DNA of 64,000 nucleotides from Strigops habroptila (lineage: Eukaryota > Chordata > Aves > Psittaciformes > Psittacidae), in the NCBI RefSeq assembly GCF_004027225.2, contig NC_044278.2, positions 98,448,743 to 98,512,742 of the forward strand, given 5' to 3'. The position numbers and the translations under genes were made by a program. Below the pieces are notes generated by a model. The model did not search any database, had not been told where the DNA came from, and saw nothing but the letters and a program-made list of their open reading frames with translations. Within the stretch, counting starts at the first letter, position 1. Every line of letters begins with the position of its first letter. Below, in pieces: positions 1-11,720 of the stretch.

Positions 1-3000
1 TTATATCCTAAACTGGATTTTTTTTTGTGAGTGTTCTCATTGTCTTTTTGTTTAACTGTCCTTTGGAGAGCTGGCTGTGTATATATGAATACAAACCAAA
101 CATTCTTGAAATTTACTTTCTAAATAGCAAAGTTTTGACATTAGTTTGAAATGAGAGCAACCTTTTGAACAGAGAGCATATGCTTTGCATTTTAGGTTCT
201 GAATCTGATTACACCACTAATCTATTTTTCAGAAATGGATGGAGCACATTTTTTAAATTAAAACTTAAAAGAAAATTAAAAGGGATATTTTAAAAACATA
301 ATAGAGACAGTTGGAATTACTCACTTTCTGGTTCCAAAAGAAGTTCTAGTTCTGTATCTACAATCTTGACCTAGAAATGTAACTGTTTATGTTAAATTTT
401 AATGCACAGGAGGAAAAGTGGAGAATTAAATGTTCTCACTGGCAGAATTTTCCTGTCCTAAATTTCTTCATTGATTTCTTCTGACTACAAAAAACAAAAA
501 AAAAAAACCCACACCAAAAAAACCAAAAAACCCAAAATCAAATTTTCTTTCAACCAGAAAGTATTTTTCTCTTACATAGGAGAGCTAGACATAGCAGCAC
601 TTACTGTCCTACCTGGGATATTGATAAGATGAGGGGAAATTCAAAGCATAGTTCTAGTCCTGGTTTGATTGACATCCTTTTGTAAAGTGGCAATTTATAA
701 TGATACTGTGCAACTCAGCAGATCAGTGATGAGATTAAATTGTTGCTATTACTTTGGACTATAAAAATTGCCTTGTGCACTGAACAAGCCATGCTGTTTC
801 ACATTTAAAACTCAAAAGCTCAATATAAAAAAATTAATGTTTGTTGCCAATATCTAAATGTAGTCTCTATATAAAATTACAGAAAAATAAGCATTAAAAC
901 TGCTACAGGGATTTCTTTTCCTATTCTTTGGCATTTTAGACTAACACAAGCAGTGGAATGAATTGGTTTTTCCTGGTTTTGTGCATGACAAGAATTGTTT
1001 ATGAATGTCTAATCAATGCAAAAATATTTTGCTGTTATAACTATGTCTGTTTTGTCTTGTAAAAACTTCTGCTTCTGGCAGATGTATGTGGACTTTCAAA
1101 AGCCCCAGTACAGCTAGAGCAGTACTGGCAGTCTAACCCACTTTACATCCTATCTCATTGTTGGGCCTCTTACCATTGAAAGTTTTCTCTGCGCATTAAG
1201 AATTTGCTGGGACAACATATTTTGGGTTCAGAGAAATCCTAAATTCCAGTTAAAACAGTATAACTGAAAGCCTAATTTTGAAATTTGAAATATTTAAAAT
1301 TGGAACAGCAAAAAAAAAAAAAAAGCATCATCTTAAACTGTAACTTAACCAGAAGCACTTCTCAGCATATACACAAACAGATGGAGAAGTTTTTCTGTGT
1401 AAACTTCATGTTTGTGTTAATTAATGTATAATGGAGCCACTATTAGAAGTAGATGGGGAAGCTGTTGCACCATATATGTTTGACTGTCTAACTGATACTT
1501 AGATTAGAGCCTGAATTCATTCAGGCTGGAGCCAAACTTGGGTATCCTAAGCTGTCTACCCCCTCCCTAGAGGCACCTGCTTTTACTCTTTGCAGCAGGA
1601 TCTGGTGAAGTATGTGATGTGAATAATTCCTTGCTGTTTCTAAGAGCAGTTCTGTCACATGTTAACTAGCCACAAATGGCTTCATGTCAAAACACATTTA
1701 TTACACTCACCAACTCATCCACCGGTGTTGCTTTGATCTCCTCTAGGGTAGGCTCCAGCCTACATACCCATGCTTAAATCTTGACTATAGAAATGCCTGT
1801 ATGGTTCTTCTGTACCAGATGGATCTGGTGATCTGCAGTATGGGTGTAATGCCACCAGTGTATTGAGTACACTGCAATCTGTATTCCCTGATTAACTACT
1901 CTAGGATGCTTATGAGGTGTACTGAAAAGTGGTGGGGAACAGGGGAAGCAGCAAGGTGTCCCAGCAGTATACTACGGAAGCCATTCTCCATTCAGCTTTG
2001 AGTAGGGTTTTTTTAATTTCAGGATATGTTCACTGTTACACAAAAGGTAACCACATCTAACAGTGTTAGTGTTCAACCTGATTAATTCCTGTGTCTTTAA
2101 TCTTTTACTTTGAACACTGTAGTTCACCAAATTATTTAATGCTGTTGTGCTGTGCTGTATATGCTGACATTCCCGTAATCGGTTGTCCATAGGAATTGTT
2201 GCAAATAGCTATTAGTTCTCTGGGCTAATATTTTCTGTAGTAATATTTTTAGAGCAGCTCGTACAGTGTAATTCATCAGGCAATTAAGATTTTTAGTCAG
2301 TTAAGTAGTAAGTATTACAAAATTAGGTTTAGTCTTAATACACATGACTCATAAACATTCAAAGGTGAATACATGGGAGTTTTGGCTTACAAATGTAAAA
2401 TGTCAGCAAAAAAGTAAATAATAAAACTTCAGTAGAAAAGACCACGGCATAATTAATAAAACAATATTCAACTCTCATTTAAAGAAAATCATGAAATGGC
2501 AAGGCTGCTTGCAGCAGATTCAGTTCACTGAGGTAAAAAAAACCCCAACACATTTATTCCTGTAACTTCTTTGCGACAATTAAAAGGCCTGTGTCCCAAT
2601 CAAAAACAGGTTTACAAAGTGGTTCTAAATTCTCTAGACACAATAACTGTAGTCTCTGTAGATACCCTCTGTTTCTGGTGCCTTTGCATGTTTTGGTGCT
2701 ATCCAGAGGTGTATCCGTGCTGTCCTGTGACATACACAGTGTGAGTTCAGGTTGATGCATGTTTGGTAATGATTTCACCTGCAAGCCAGCGTGTTGTGGT
2801 CTGTGCTTCAGTGGGAACCTACATGTATGTGTCATACCTAAGTGCACATTTCAAAGTGGACTTCTGTTGTTGCATTCATTCAATAGTTTGCAGAAATGCA
2901 TTGCACTGCTTAAAAGGAGTCTAGAAGTCGAGGGAAATAACATCTGAACTTGGCTAGCAACCTGCTGAAGCATGTCTTTTGCCTGCACTCGATCACCGGT

Positions 3001-3591
3001 TTGTCCCTTTCTGTCCTTTCTGTAGAGTTAAATGGGATTACCAATGACTTGAATTCAAGCAGCCCTTGAAGCATGAACAAATAATGTTATTTTTTATTGC
3101 ATATGCTTTCTCCAGTGGCAAAAGATTTTTTTTTTTTTTTTTTTTTATTATTGATTTTAAAAGAAAATTGCCTTGGGCTTAGCAATAAGAATTTAAGCAG
3201 ATTCTAAAATTAGGAAGCTACTGAGAGAAAATGTGGACTAGTGTTGGATTGTACTTGACCGCCTTGCGGCTTCATTTTCAAGACCTGTGTAAGCTGGTTT
3301 GGAACATCTGTTCCATTGCCTTCAAACTGGAAGCCTTACCAACAGCTACGTTAAAATGTTTCCAATTCCTTAAACTTCAAGGTTTACTTCCCTGGGGAAA
3401 AGCCTCTGAATATGATTGAATTTAGTAGAGATGTGATGTGGATGGCCATTGACAGCTTTTTCCAATACTGAACAGTATTTTTAAAAAACTTTTTATTGGG
3501 AGGAGGGGGGAAGAGGATGGGGAGCTCTTTCACTTAAATTCCTGTTAGTAGAAGTCATTTAAGGAACAAGAATACCCCTACTGGCATTTTC

Positions 3592-3619
3592 AGACTACAA
3601 ATATTCAAATTTGTAGTCT
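3592..3619. repeat. Perfect 11-bp inverted repeat (hairpin)
   Basis: The arms AGACTACAAAT (3592-3602) and ATTTGTAGTCT (3609-3619) are exact reverse complements separated by a 6-nt loop. The hairpin sits in the ALG5 intron about 190 bp upstream of the CR1 copy. No function is evident. Confidence 0.7.
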
Positions 3620-3804
3620 TAGGGGGGACACACAGGAATCAATAAATCTAAGAAATTTAACCCAAATCACCAGAACCTTCATAACTGTGTTTGCGTTCAC
3701 CCTTGTCAGTACTAGCTACTGGTAGTTTCATGTGCTGATTTCTTTATGGGCATTACGAGCTGTAGTTGCCAAAACACTTTTCTAAAGTAACTTTTCTAGT
3801 GACA

Positions 3805-5790
3805 CAAGGGCAGCCTTGGCTGTACTGGCCATGAAATGATGGAGTTCAAGATCCTTAGAGCAGCATGGAGGGCACACAGCAAGCTCACTATCCTGGACTT
3901 CAGGAGAGCAGACTTTGGCCTCTTCAGGGATCTGCTTCATAGAGCCCTAGAGGGAAGAGGCACCCAAGAAAGCTTGTTAATATTCAAGGGTCACCTCCTC
4001 CAAGCTCAGGAGTGATACATCCCAACAAAGATGAAGTCAGACAAAAAAGCTGGAACGTCTGCATGGATGAACAAGGAGCTGCGGGACAAACTCCAGCACA
4101 AAAAGGAAGAGGGTGGAAGCAAGGACGGGTAGCCTGGGAGGAATGACTTTTTTGCCTCAGTTGTGGTAAATGCTTCAGCCACGCTGACCAAGTTGCAGAA
4201 CACAAAGGAAGGGACTGGGAGAATGAAGTGCTTCTCACTGTAAAAGAAGATTGGGTTTGAGAACATCTAAGGAGCCTGAAGGTGCAGAAGTCCATGGGAC
4301 CTGACGAGATACGTCAGCAGGAACTGGCAGATGTAATTGCCAAACCATTTTCCATCATATTTGAGAAGCTGTGGCAGTCTGGTGAAGTACCCACTGACTG
4401 GAAACATAATCCCCATTTTTAAAAAGGAAAAAAAGAAACACCAAGGGAGCTACAGGCCAGTCAGTCTCACCTCAGTGCCCAGCAAGATCCTCCTGGAAAC
4501 TATGCTAAGGCACATGGAAAATAAGGACGTGACTGGTGACAGCCAACATGGCTTCACTAAGCGCAAATTGTGCCTGACAAATTTGGCTGCCTTCTAAGAT
4601 GGGGTCACAGCACTGGTGGATAAGGGAAGAGCGACTGACATCAGCTACCTGTACTTGTGCGAAGTGTTTGACACTGTCCCGCCCAACATCCTCTTCTCTA
4701 AACTGAAGAGACATGGATTCAATGGATAAGGAATTGGCTGGATGGTCACAATCAAAGAGTTGCTGTCAATGGCTTGATGTCCAAGTGGAGACCAGTGACG
4801 AGTAGTGTTCTTCAAGGGTTGGTGTTGGGACCGGTCCTGTTCAACATCTTTGTTGGCGACATGGACAGTGGGATGGAGTGCGCCCTCAGCAAGTTTGCCA
4901 ACGACACCAAGCTGTGTGGTTCAGTTGATACGCTGGAGGGAAGGGATGCCAACCAGAAGGACCTTGACACGCTTGAGAGGTGAGCCAGTGCCAACCTCAT
5001 GGAGTTTAACCAAGCCAAGTGCAAGGTTCTGCACCTGGATTGGGACAATCCCAGGCACAAATACAGGCTGGATGGGGAATGGATTGAGAGCAGCCCTGAG
5101 AGAAGGACTTGGGAGTATTGGTGGACGAGAAGCTCAGCATGACCAAGTAGTGTGCGCTCACAGCCCAGAAAGCTGACTGCAAGCCGACTGTATTCTGAAC
5201 TGCATCAAAAGAAGCATGACTAGCAGGTTGAGGGAGGTGATTCTCCCCCTCTACCCTGCTCTCGTGAGACCCCACCTGTGTTCAGTTCTAGAGCACCCAA
5301 TATAAGAAGGACCATGGAGCTGTTGGAGCAAGTCCAGAGGAGGGCCACGAAGATTGATCAGAGGGCTGGAGCACCTCTCGTATGAAGACAGGCTGAGAGA
5401 CTTGGGGTTGTTCAACCTAGAGAAGGCTCAGGGGACACCTTATAGCAGCCTTCCAGTACCTAAAGGGGGCCTACAGGAAATCTGGAAGGGAATTTTTGTA
5501 AGAGCAAATAGTGATAGGACAGGGGAGAATGGCTTTAAACTGGGGAAGAGGGGAGATTTAGATTAGACATAAGGAAGAAATAATTCACTATGAGGGTGGT
5601 GAGGCACTGGAACAGGTCGCGCAGAGAAGCTGTGGCTGCCCCATCACTGGAAACGTTCAAGGCCAGGTTGGATGGGGCTTTGAGCAACCTGGTCTAGTGG
5701 AAGGTGTCCCTGCCTGTGGCAGAGTGGGTGGAACTAGATGATCTTTAAGGTCACTTCCAAGCTAAACTGTTCTGTGATTCTATGATTCTG
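3805..5790 (+). mobile_element. CR1 LINE, 5'-truncated and frame-broken
   Basis: This is a non-LTR retrotransposon of the CR1 family in the same orientation as ALG5. Scattered across shifted frames are pieces of the ORF2 reverse transcriptase: a stretch like [17 protein letters not shown] near 4449-4500, GFTKRK near 4551, and [20 protein letters not shown] followed by [15 protein letters not shown] at about 4816-4930. The last is the catalytic FADDTK block with the first Asp changed to Asn. The far 3' coding part (HLSYEDRLRDLGLFNLEKAQ, near 5374-5435) and the typical tail wording follow. The copy ends in the terminal repeat CTGTGATTCTATGATTCT at about 5772-5789. Frameshifts and stops make it a dead copy. 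The first 150-400 bp look like the upstream endonuclease region, with an internal deletion likely near 4140. The left boundary is approximate. Confidence 0.9.
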
Positions 5791-6533
5791 ATATCAAAAG
5801 CCTCAGTGTCTCAGATGCAGAAAGCCCACTTGAGCATGCAGTTGCAAGAATGAACAACCATATAAACAATTCTCTGTGCAGAGAACTGAGAGGATTAAAG
5901 CATTATTTTGGACAAACTAGGCAGGGAGGGGCAGCTGACTTGAAGTAGGATGACTTCCCCAGTTCATTTTGCTGCACAACCTGCAAACAACTGTGCCAAG
6001 ACAGGTCTTCAAGGTTTCTGTGTTGTACATTAAATAGTCACCAGGTGAAGAACAACTGTTGTTCATGTTCTGTTACGCAAAGTAACATAAATAATTTCTC
6101 ACATCTGTGCTGCTGTGTTTATTCGTGACTTAGAAAGTACAGGGAGAATCCATCAGGTCAGTGTAAAGCCACAGCAGGTAGTCGTCCCCTTTGATGAAGC
6201 TACTAGAGATGTAGATTGACAGAGCACATTTGGCTGTTTTGTCTTTGAAAATGTTTAAATCATGATTGTGGCTCATGAAAAGTGAGCAGTGGTCTGAGCA
6301 CAGCATGACCTATACCTTCAGGAAGAGGACACAGTGGTGGTATTTGTATGCTGGCTATGTTCTGAGCCGTTCACTCAGGGAAATTAATTTCCCTTTCATG
6401 CGCATCTGAGCTGGAGAGCATTGGTATCAGTTTCATAACTGAACACCAACCTCCTCAAATCAGGTTGGGGATTTAATGAACAGTGCCACCATCTTTCTCC
6501 TGGAAATAAGTGTGACTATATTTGCTATTTCAG

Positions 6534-6619
6534 GGCGTTTGATGTGGAACTTCTTTATATAGCTCAGCGCTTGAGAATACCTATAGCAGAAGTTGCTGTC
6601 AACTGGACTGAAATTGAAG
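6534..6619 (+). CDS. ALG5: ALG5 penultimate coding exon (dolichyl-phosphate beta-glucosyltransferase)
   Basis: ALG5 transfers glucose from UDP-glucose to dolichyl phosphate on the ER membrane. The product, Dol-P-Glc, is the donor used by ALG6, ALG8 and ALG10 to complete the N-glycan precursor. The exon starts after a TTTCAG acceptor (6528-6533) and ends before a GTAGGG donor (6620). Its first base completes a Trp codon, and the frame then reads AFDVELLYIAQRLRIPIAEV followed by AVNWTEIE. This matches the C-terminal part of the family 2 glycosyltransferase domain of vertebrate ALG5. It leaves phase 1, and joining 6619 to 7791 restores the Gly of EIEG-SKLV. The catalytic UDP-sugar-binding motifs lie in earlier exons outside the window. 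An open frame on the opposite strand (6460-6663) is a shadow of this exon. Confidence 0.93.
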
Positions 6620-7790
6620 GTAGGGAAATTGTTTATATTCTTGTAAGATTCCTTACATGTCAATCCAGAATGAAATATCCAGGGGTCTTCCCATTTCCAT
6701 AATACACAGCCGCCTTTCCATGCAAATTTTGAATTTCATGTCCTTGCCAGCCTTTTGCCATGACATGGTACAGGAAGTGTAGCTGAAGGGGTAGAAGAGA
6801 GAAACTCTTCACTCCCACTGGAGACAAAAGTAAGTAGTTATACTGCTAGGATAAAGCACTGCTTTGGCATGTCCCCTTGCTATAATGTGCTAATAAAAAC
6901 ACTTCAATTGTAAAATACTGTGCAGGAAGTCTGACCATCATTGTTTGTTGATTCAACTCCATTTCACTGTGTCTTGCCTTCCAAAATTCTCAGCCCGCCT
7001 ATTAAGGCCTCCTCTGGGGCACCCTCTCTTCTGAAGATGTGTTGTTCTTTCAGACCTGTAAGGAGGTCTCTTTTACTGGGTTACTGGAAGGTACAGTTCC
7101 ATACATATTTCTTCATAAGCAAAGCAAGTTTAAGAGGTATTGCTTTGCTTCTTCTCATTTCCTTCTTTCCATCAAATGCAGTTCTTTATTTTTTGCCTCT
7201 CTTTTTCTTTTTTTTTTTCCTCAACACAACCACTGAACAACAGAAAGTACAATGAACTGCAGTGGTGATGGAGGGTGCAAGTAGAGAACGTCCTAAGCTG
7301 ACTTTACTAGAAAAGAAATGCTTTCTTTCAGTGCAGTTCCACATGTATATTGCACCTAAGACAAATATTAGCAGAGATGGAGGAGGGCTTGGTTTCATAG
7401 TGTGGGTTCCTTACCTTGCCTGAAGATTGGCACGTTCATATTATTGCTGGTGGTCCTCTTCTCCAATGTTGCTAAGAAATCCTTTGCTTAATTATCAATG
7501 TTCAGGTTCCTGTATGCTTGAACGAAACTTTGTCACAGAGAAGACTATGCATCTTGTGACATACATGGAATTACTGTGCTGCTTGCAAACTAGAATCTCC
7601 CATTTATGGTATAATGTAATTACTACAAAGCAATAACTTTTGCAATATAAATTCTTATTAATGTTGAAGTCTAGGTTGTGGGGCTGAATGTGCTGAGAAT
7701 GTAGAGGTTCGTGACTACTTAAATGTGCCTTTTGCCAATGCTCATTTTTTCTAACAGCGTCCTTCTGATTTTCTTCTTCATTAATCACAG
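6620..7790 (+). other. ALG5: ALG5 last intron
   Basis: A 1.17-kb GT-AG intron runs from donor GTAGGG to acceptor TTAATCACAG. It carries a T-rich stretch near 7199-7220. I see no further exon or repeat family in it. Confidence 0.85.
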
Positions 7791-7903
7791 GTTCTAAGTT
7801 AGTTCCCTTTTGGAGCTGGCTGCAGATGGGCAGGGATCTCCTTTTTATACGACTGCGATATATGACTGGTGCCTGGCAGCTTGAAACAAGAAAATGTAAT
7901 TAG
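7791..7903 (+). CDS. ALG5: ALG5 terminal coding exon with stop codon
   Basis: The exon begins after the acceptor AG at 7789-7790. With one base from the previous exon it encodes G-SKLVPFWSWLQMGRDLLFI, then RLRYMTGAWQLETRKCN and a TAG stop at 7901-7903. This is the hydrophobic and basic C-terminus of ALG5, with the family's LRY-TGAW motif. Compared with my recollection of the human protein the last residues differ slightly (KCN against KMN) and one residue is missing near the end. That is ordinary divergence for a C-terminal tail. SMAD9 is the next gene downstream on the same strand, about 25 kb away. Confidence 0.93.
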
Positions 7904-8180
7904 ATTATTTACATTTTCCAAATATATTATTATACTTAATGGAACATGAGAACAGTTTCAATCAAGTGAAGTGGTGATGAAAGCTGAGGTAATTCTTCAT
8001 TGCTCCTGTTGTATGTTTCATTTTTGCAGCACGTATGTGTTTTATAAGATTGTCAGCAGGAGATTTGTACCATGTTTTGAAAAGAGAAAGCATTTCCAAA
8101 AATATTTTCTTATCTGGTAATCAGGTTTTTATAATATTAAATAGTAGCTTTAACATGTCTTATAAATTCACTCAAATAAA
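7904..8180 (+). other. ALG5: Probable ALG5 3' UTR with candidate poly(A) signal
   Basis: The AT-rich sequence after the ALG5 stop contains the first canonical AATAAA at 8175-8180. That suggests a short 3' UTR of about 300 nt. The true cleavage site cannot be fixed from sequence alone, and weaker ATTAAA-type signals occur just before and after it. Confidence 0.45.
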
Positions 8181-11100
8181 TATATCTTCATCATACATTT
8201 GGAATTTCTTTACCTATATTAAAAGGAGGCAGTCTGTTCTACATGGTGCAATATTGTGCTGCGAATGACCGCAACCATTTGTTTCTATAGTAGCTGGAAA
8301 TATATAGCCATATTGCAACTTGGAATTATCAGTCATGGTTCACACTGATGCATTTTTAGATTCAATGTTATGGGAAATATTAATGGGTTTTCGTGAGTTA
8401 TGACAGTAATGTTCCTAAGGCTGTTCTGAGAACTTTCAGTAGTCTCTCGACATTCCAGATGTTTTTGTGAAGCTCAAATAGTTTGTCTGAGATCAAACTG
8501 TGGATTGTCCCCGAAATCTAGGTCCAAGAGAAAGCACTTTTCATTTTAAAATGTTGTCTTTTATAAATATGTTTTGCTCATATGTACTAATTAATACTGT
8601 ATGTTCAAGGCTGGGAGTCCTTGGCATCTACAAATCTGTAGTGCAAAGGGTATGGAAAGATAATTCAGAGCATACAAAAATGAGACCCAATGTACACTGG
8701 GGGACTGTGCATTAGCAGTGTCAGTCTGACATTCTCACACTTCAAATGAGATCAGAGAGGGAGGAAGGGGTCTTCAGTCTTTCTTCGTAATGTCATAACC
8801 TGTTATATTCTGTAACAAGGGTATGACAGGTTTCAACAGTGCTTTCAAAGTGGTTGTGGATTGCCAACAAACTAAGCCAATCTTTGTTTCAGAAACTTAC
8901 AAATCTGAACAGATTTAAAGAATGAGCAGTGTATGGTTGTACTTTCACATATGATTTCACTGCTGATTTTTCTTATTCCTTCTGCAATATTGAGTTTTGC
9001 TCTGTTAAGGTTACCTCAGTTTTCTATGCATTGAAGTGTTGGAATAAATTATCGACAAGTACCTCCAGTTTGATTTTGCAGGCTTTATTCTCTTGCCTAG
9101 TCCACGTACGTCTCTACCACTTCTGCAGAATCAATCACGACTCCTTGTTGCTATTGCTAGAATAAAATACCAGCTTCTCAGTTCTCGTACCCTGATCAAA
9201 CCTGGGCAATGATAGCTCTGCCTGTAATTATAATTGCCAACCAGTTCTTAAAAGCAGATTCCTAAAATTTTCCTCAAGTTTTACATTAAGATTGAGCTTA
9301 TTTGAAATTTTAACCAAAATAGTTCACCTTTTTCAAATGATGAGGCTTAGGTCATGTGTTATTTATTTTCTGCATGATAAGTAAACATCTGATGACATCT
9401 TCTTTAAAAAGAAATTCTGCTTTTGAATTGGATGCCAAAGCTTGGAAGGGAGAGAGAGGCTAAATTTATTATTTTTTAATTAATTTGTGCATTTCTACAA
9501 AGTTTTTTCATAACTTTGCAGATAAAGTCTCCATTAACTCTCTCCTTATTAAGCAGTCTCTCGGCAGCTGTCCATATGTCAGCCCGAGAAAATACTTGGT
9601 ATCTTCCACCTCAGGGATGCCGAAGTAAGGCTAGGTTTGCCATCTTTGAGCTGTGTGGGGTTGGATGCTGGGAATGTGGGGTTGTTGGCATGAAATTCTC
9701 CTATGCTTTCAGTGAATTTCAGCCATGGATAAAGGTCACTACACATCTTGATAGTCCAGAGTCTGCTCTGTGTCTCTGAGGTTGATAGACATGGCACTGG
9801 TCACGGCCATATGCCTACATCTGCCTTCTCTCAGCTGCCTTTCAAAGCAGGCTTGCTACATCTAAACTGTTTGTTGGAGATAGTCCTTGACCTGCCCAAA
9901 AATATTTTGAGAGCAGGGATAGGCAGCTGTGGAACACCTGGCACAGTGTAGTCTGACACATTCTGTTTAGTACAAGCTGAACTGGGATGAAAAAATCAAA
10001 GGAGTAAACTGGGACAGAGGGAGAATGGAGAGAAATAGAAAGTTAAATTGATCTGGGGCTGAGATTGGAAGCCAGAGAGTGAAATGGAAGATGGGAAGCA
10101 CTGAGACTGCATGAGGAATGGGTGTGGAACAGCTATGGACTCGGCAAAGACCAGAGAAAGGGAATGGGGAATGAGATAGATCACTTAAGGGTGGAAAAAA
10201 GGAAATGTTGCTGCTGGGGGAGGGAGAAGCGGAAGGGCCTCACTAAGCCAAGTAATCCACAAGAACAGGGTTAGGACAGAAATTGTCTAAAACAATTTGG
10301 GACTGAGGATACAGTGATATTTAGAGTCTGGGCTGGAAATCTGGACCCCTTTTACAGTGTTTCTCAGCCATTATTTGACCTCTACAGAATCCTTTGGCAA
10401 ATCATCTCTCATCTTCTTTCTGTGCTGGTCTATAAAGAGAACAACTGGCTACCAGTAGCAGTTGTTCTTCCGCCCTGGTCACTGAAACTTGCAGTAGATT
10501 TTCAGGCTCCAATTCTGAACTGCATGAAGGAGCAATGGAATCTTTCACAAAGATGTGGGAGATGATACAAACAAACCAAGTTTCAATGAAAGCTTGCTTT
10601 TCAGAGTTACAAAGCCAGGTAGGAAACAAAAGTAGCCTTTCTGACTCGTTCCCACATTGTGTTTACGTGCTATGAGAGGAGATACTTTCTTATGTAAGGA
10701 CTACTTTTCTTGAAAGACATATTTTTAGTGCATGGGACTGAGTTGTCCGGCAAAGGCAACTAGATTGGCCTTCTGTTTAGAAAACAGAAGTTTGGATAGA
10801 GTATAAATGAGACAAAATTAAAGAGAGGCAGTATATTCTCCATTATCAGATAAAGTTAGACAGGCATATGGTTCTTTTCCTTCTTGCCGAAATGGTCGGC
10901 ACATTCAGAGAGGATGTTAGAGGTACAGATTCAGTTCCTCTATTGCTTAAGCCCACATCTTAAGTGGTGAAAGAATCCCCAAGCCCTTCTGCAAATCACT
11001 TCAAAGGGATATTTGGACAGTTCAGCGATGCAGATATGGCACTATCCCAATCTTTCTGCATATCAAAGTTTAAAAAATTGAGTTCCAGGTCTGCCATAGT

Positions 11101-11421
11101 GTGTTCTGGGGTTGAAACATTATCGATTGCTTTTCTGAGAACTGCTCTTCTTTGTATGGAATGATCTCAGCTCTGGAACAGTTACCTGCACTTATTGAAC
11201 TAATTGCTCCAAGCTTGCTCTGAAGCAGAGGCAGCAAAGGAGACTTACTTTAGCTGAAAAGGATGGTTGGCTTTGCCTTCTATCACTCATGTAGGGACCA
11301 GAAGTCTTCTGGGTAGCATACTCCTCTTATTTGCAGATCATGAAACACAAGGTTCACAGGCTGTCACAGGAGACCCTCAAATCATAGAACACCAAGCATA
11401 TGCTCTAATGGAAGGTCAGAC
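8181..11421. other. Intergenic, no gene seen
   Basis: This is AT-rich spacer downstream of ALG5. Open frames here are short and lack recognisable domains or flanking splice-site patterns. I found no RNA gene and no clear transposon. Confidence 0.6.
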
Positions 11422-11720
11422 TCATAGAATCATAGAATCAACTAGGTTGGAAAAGACCTTTAAGATCAAGCCCAACCATTACCCCAGGATTGCCAAGACC
11501 ACTACTAAACCATGTCACTGAGGGCCCCATCTGCACGGTTTTTCAACACTTCCAGGGACGGTGACTCCACCACTGCCCTGGGCAGCCTGTTCCAATGCCT
11601 GATCACCCTTTCAGGGAAGAAATTTTTCCTAATAGCTTTTTGCTCACTGTCAGTTATCGGCATTCCTCTAAAAGTGTGTTGTGCAGGTACATGTGAACAT
11701 GACACTCTTGAAGCAAAGGT
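11422..11720 (-). mobile_element. CR1 LINE 3' fragment
   Basis: Read on the minus strand this is the 3' end of a CR1 element. The terminal AGAATCATAGAATCA repeat lies at the left edge (about 11425-11439), followed by the complement of the conserved tail. A residual minus-strand frame at 11505-11705 contains RKNFFPERVIRHWNRLPRAV followed by VESPSLEVLKNRADGALSDM, which is the typical CR1 ORF2 C-terminus. It is heavily 5'-truncated; the right boundary is approximate. Confidence 0.92.

Larger units (their letters stand above)
1..6533 (+). other. ALG5: ALG5 intron (3' part)
   Basis: This is the intron upstream of the penultimate ALG5 coding exon; it ends in a pyrimidine-containing acceptor with AG at 6532-6533. 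I looked here for the preceding exon, which should encode the conserved segment before the FDVELLYIAQ motif, and did not find it, so the intron probably begins outside the window. The sequence is AT-rich, with A/T homopolymers near 487-530, 1310-1324 and 3126-3148. A broken CR1 LINE occupies 3805-5790. The short open frames elsewhere show no recognisable protein family. Confidence 0.75.

Noticed and set aside
2559..2947. Possible earlier ALG5 exon (words resembling DTQC near 2735)
   Set aside because: The matching frame does not continue into the ALG5 sequence and has no fitting splice sites.
6460..6663. Minus-strand open frame overlapping an exon
   Set aside because: It is the antisense shadow of the ALG5 exon at 6534-6619.
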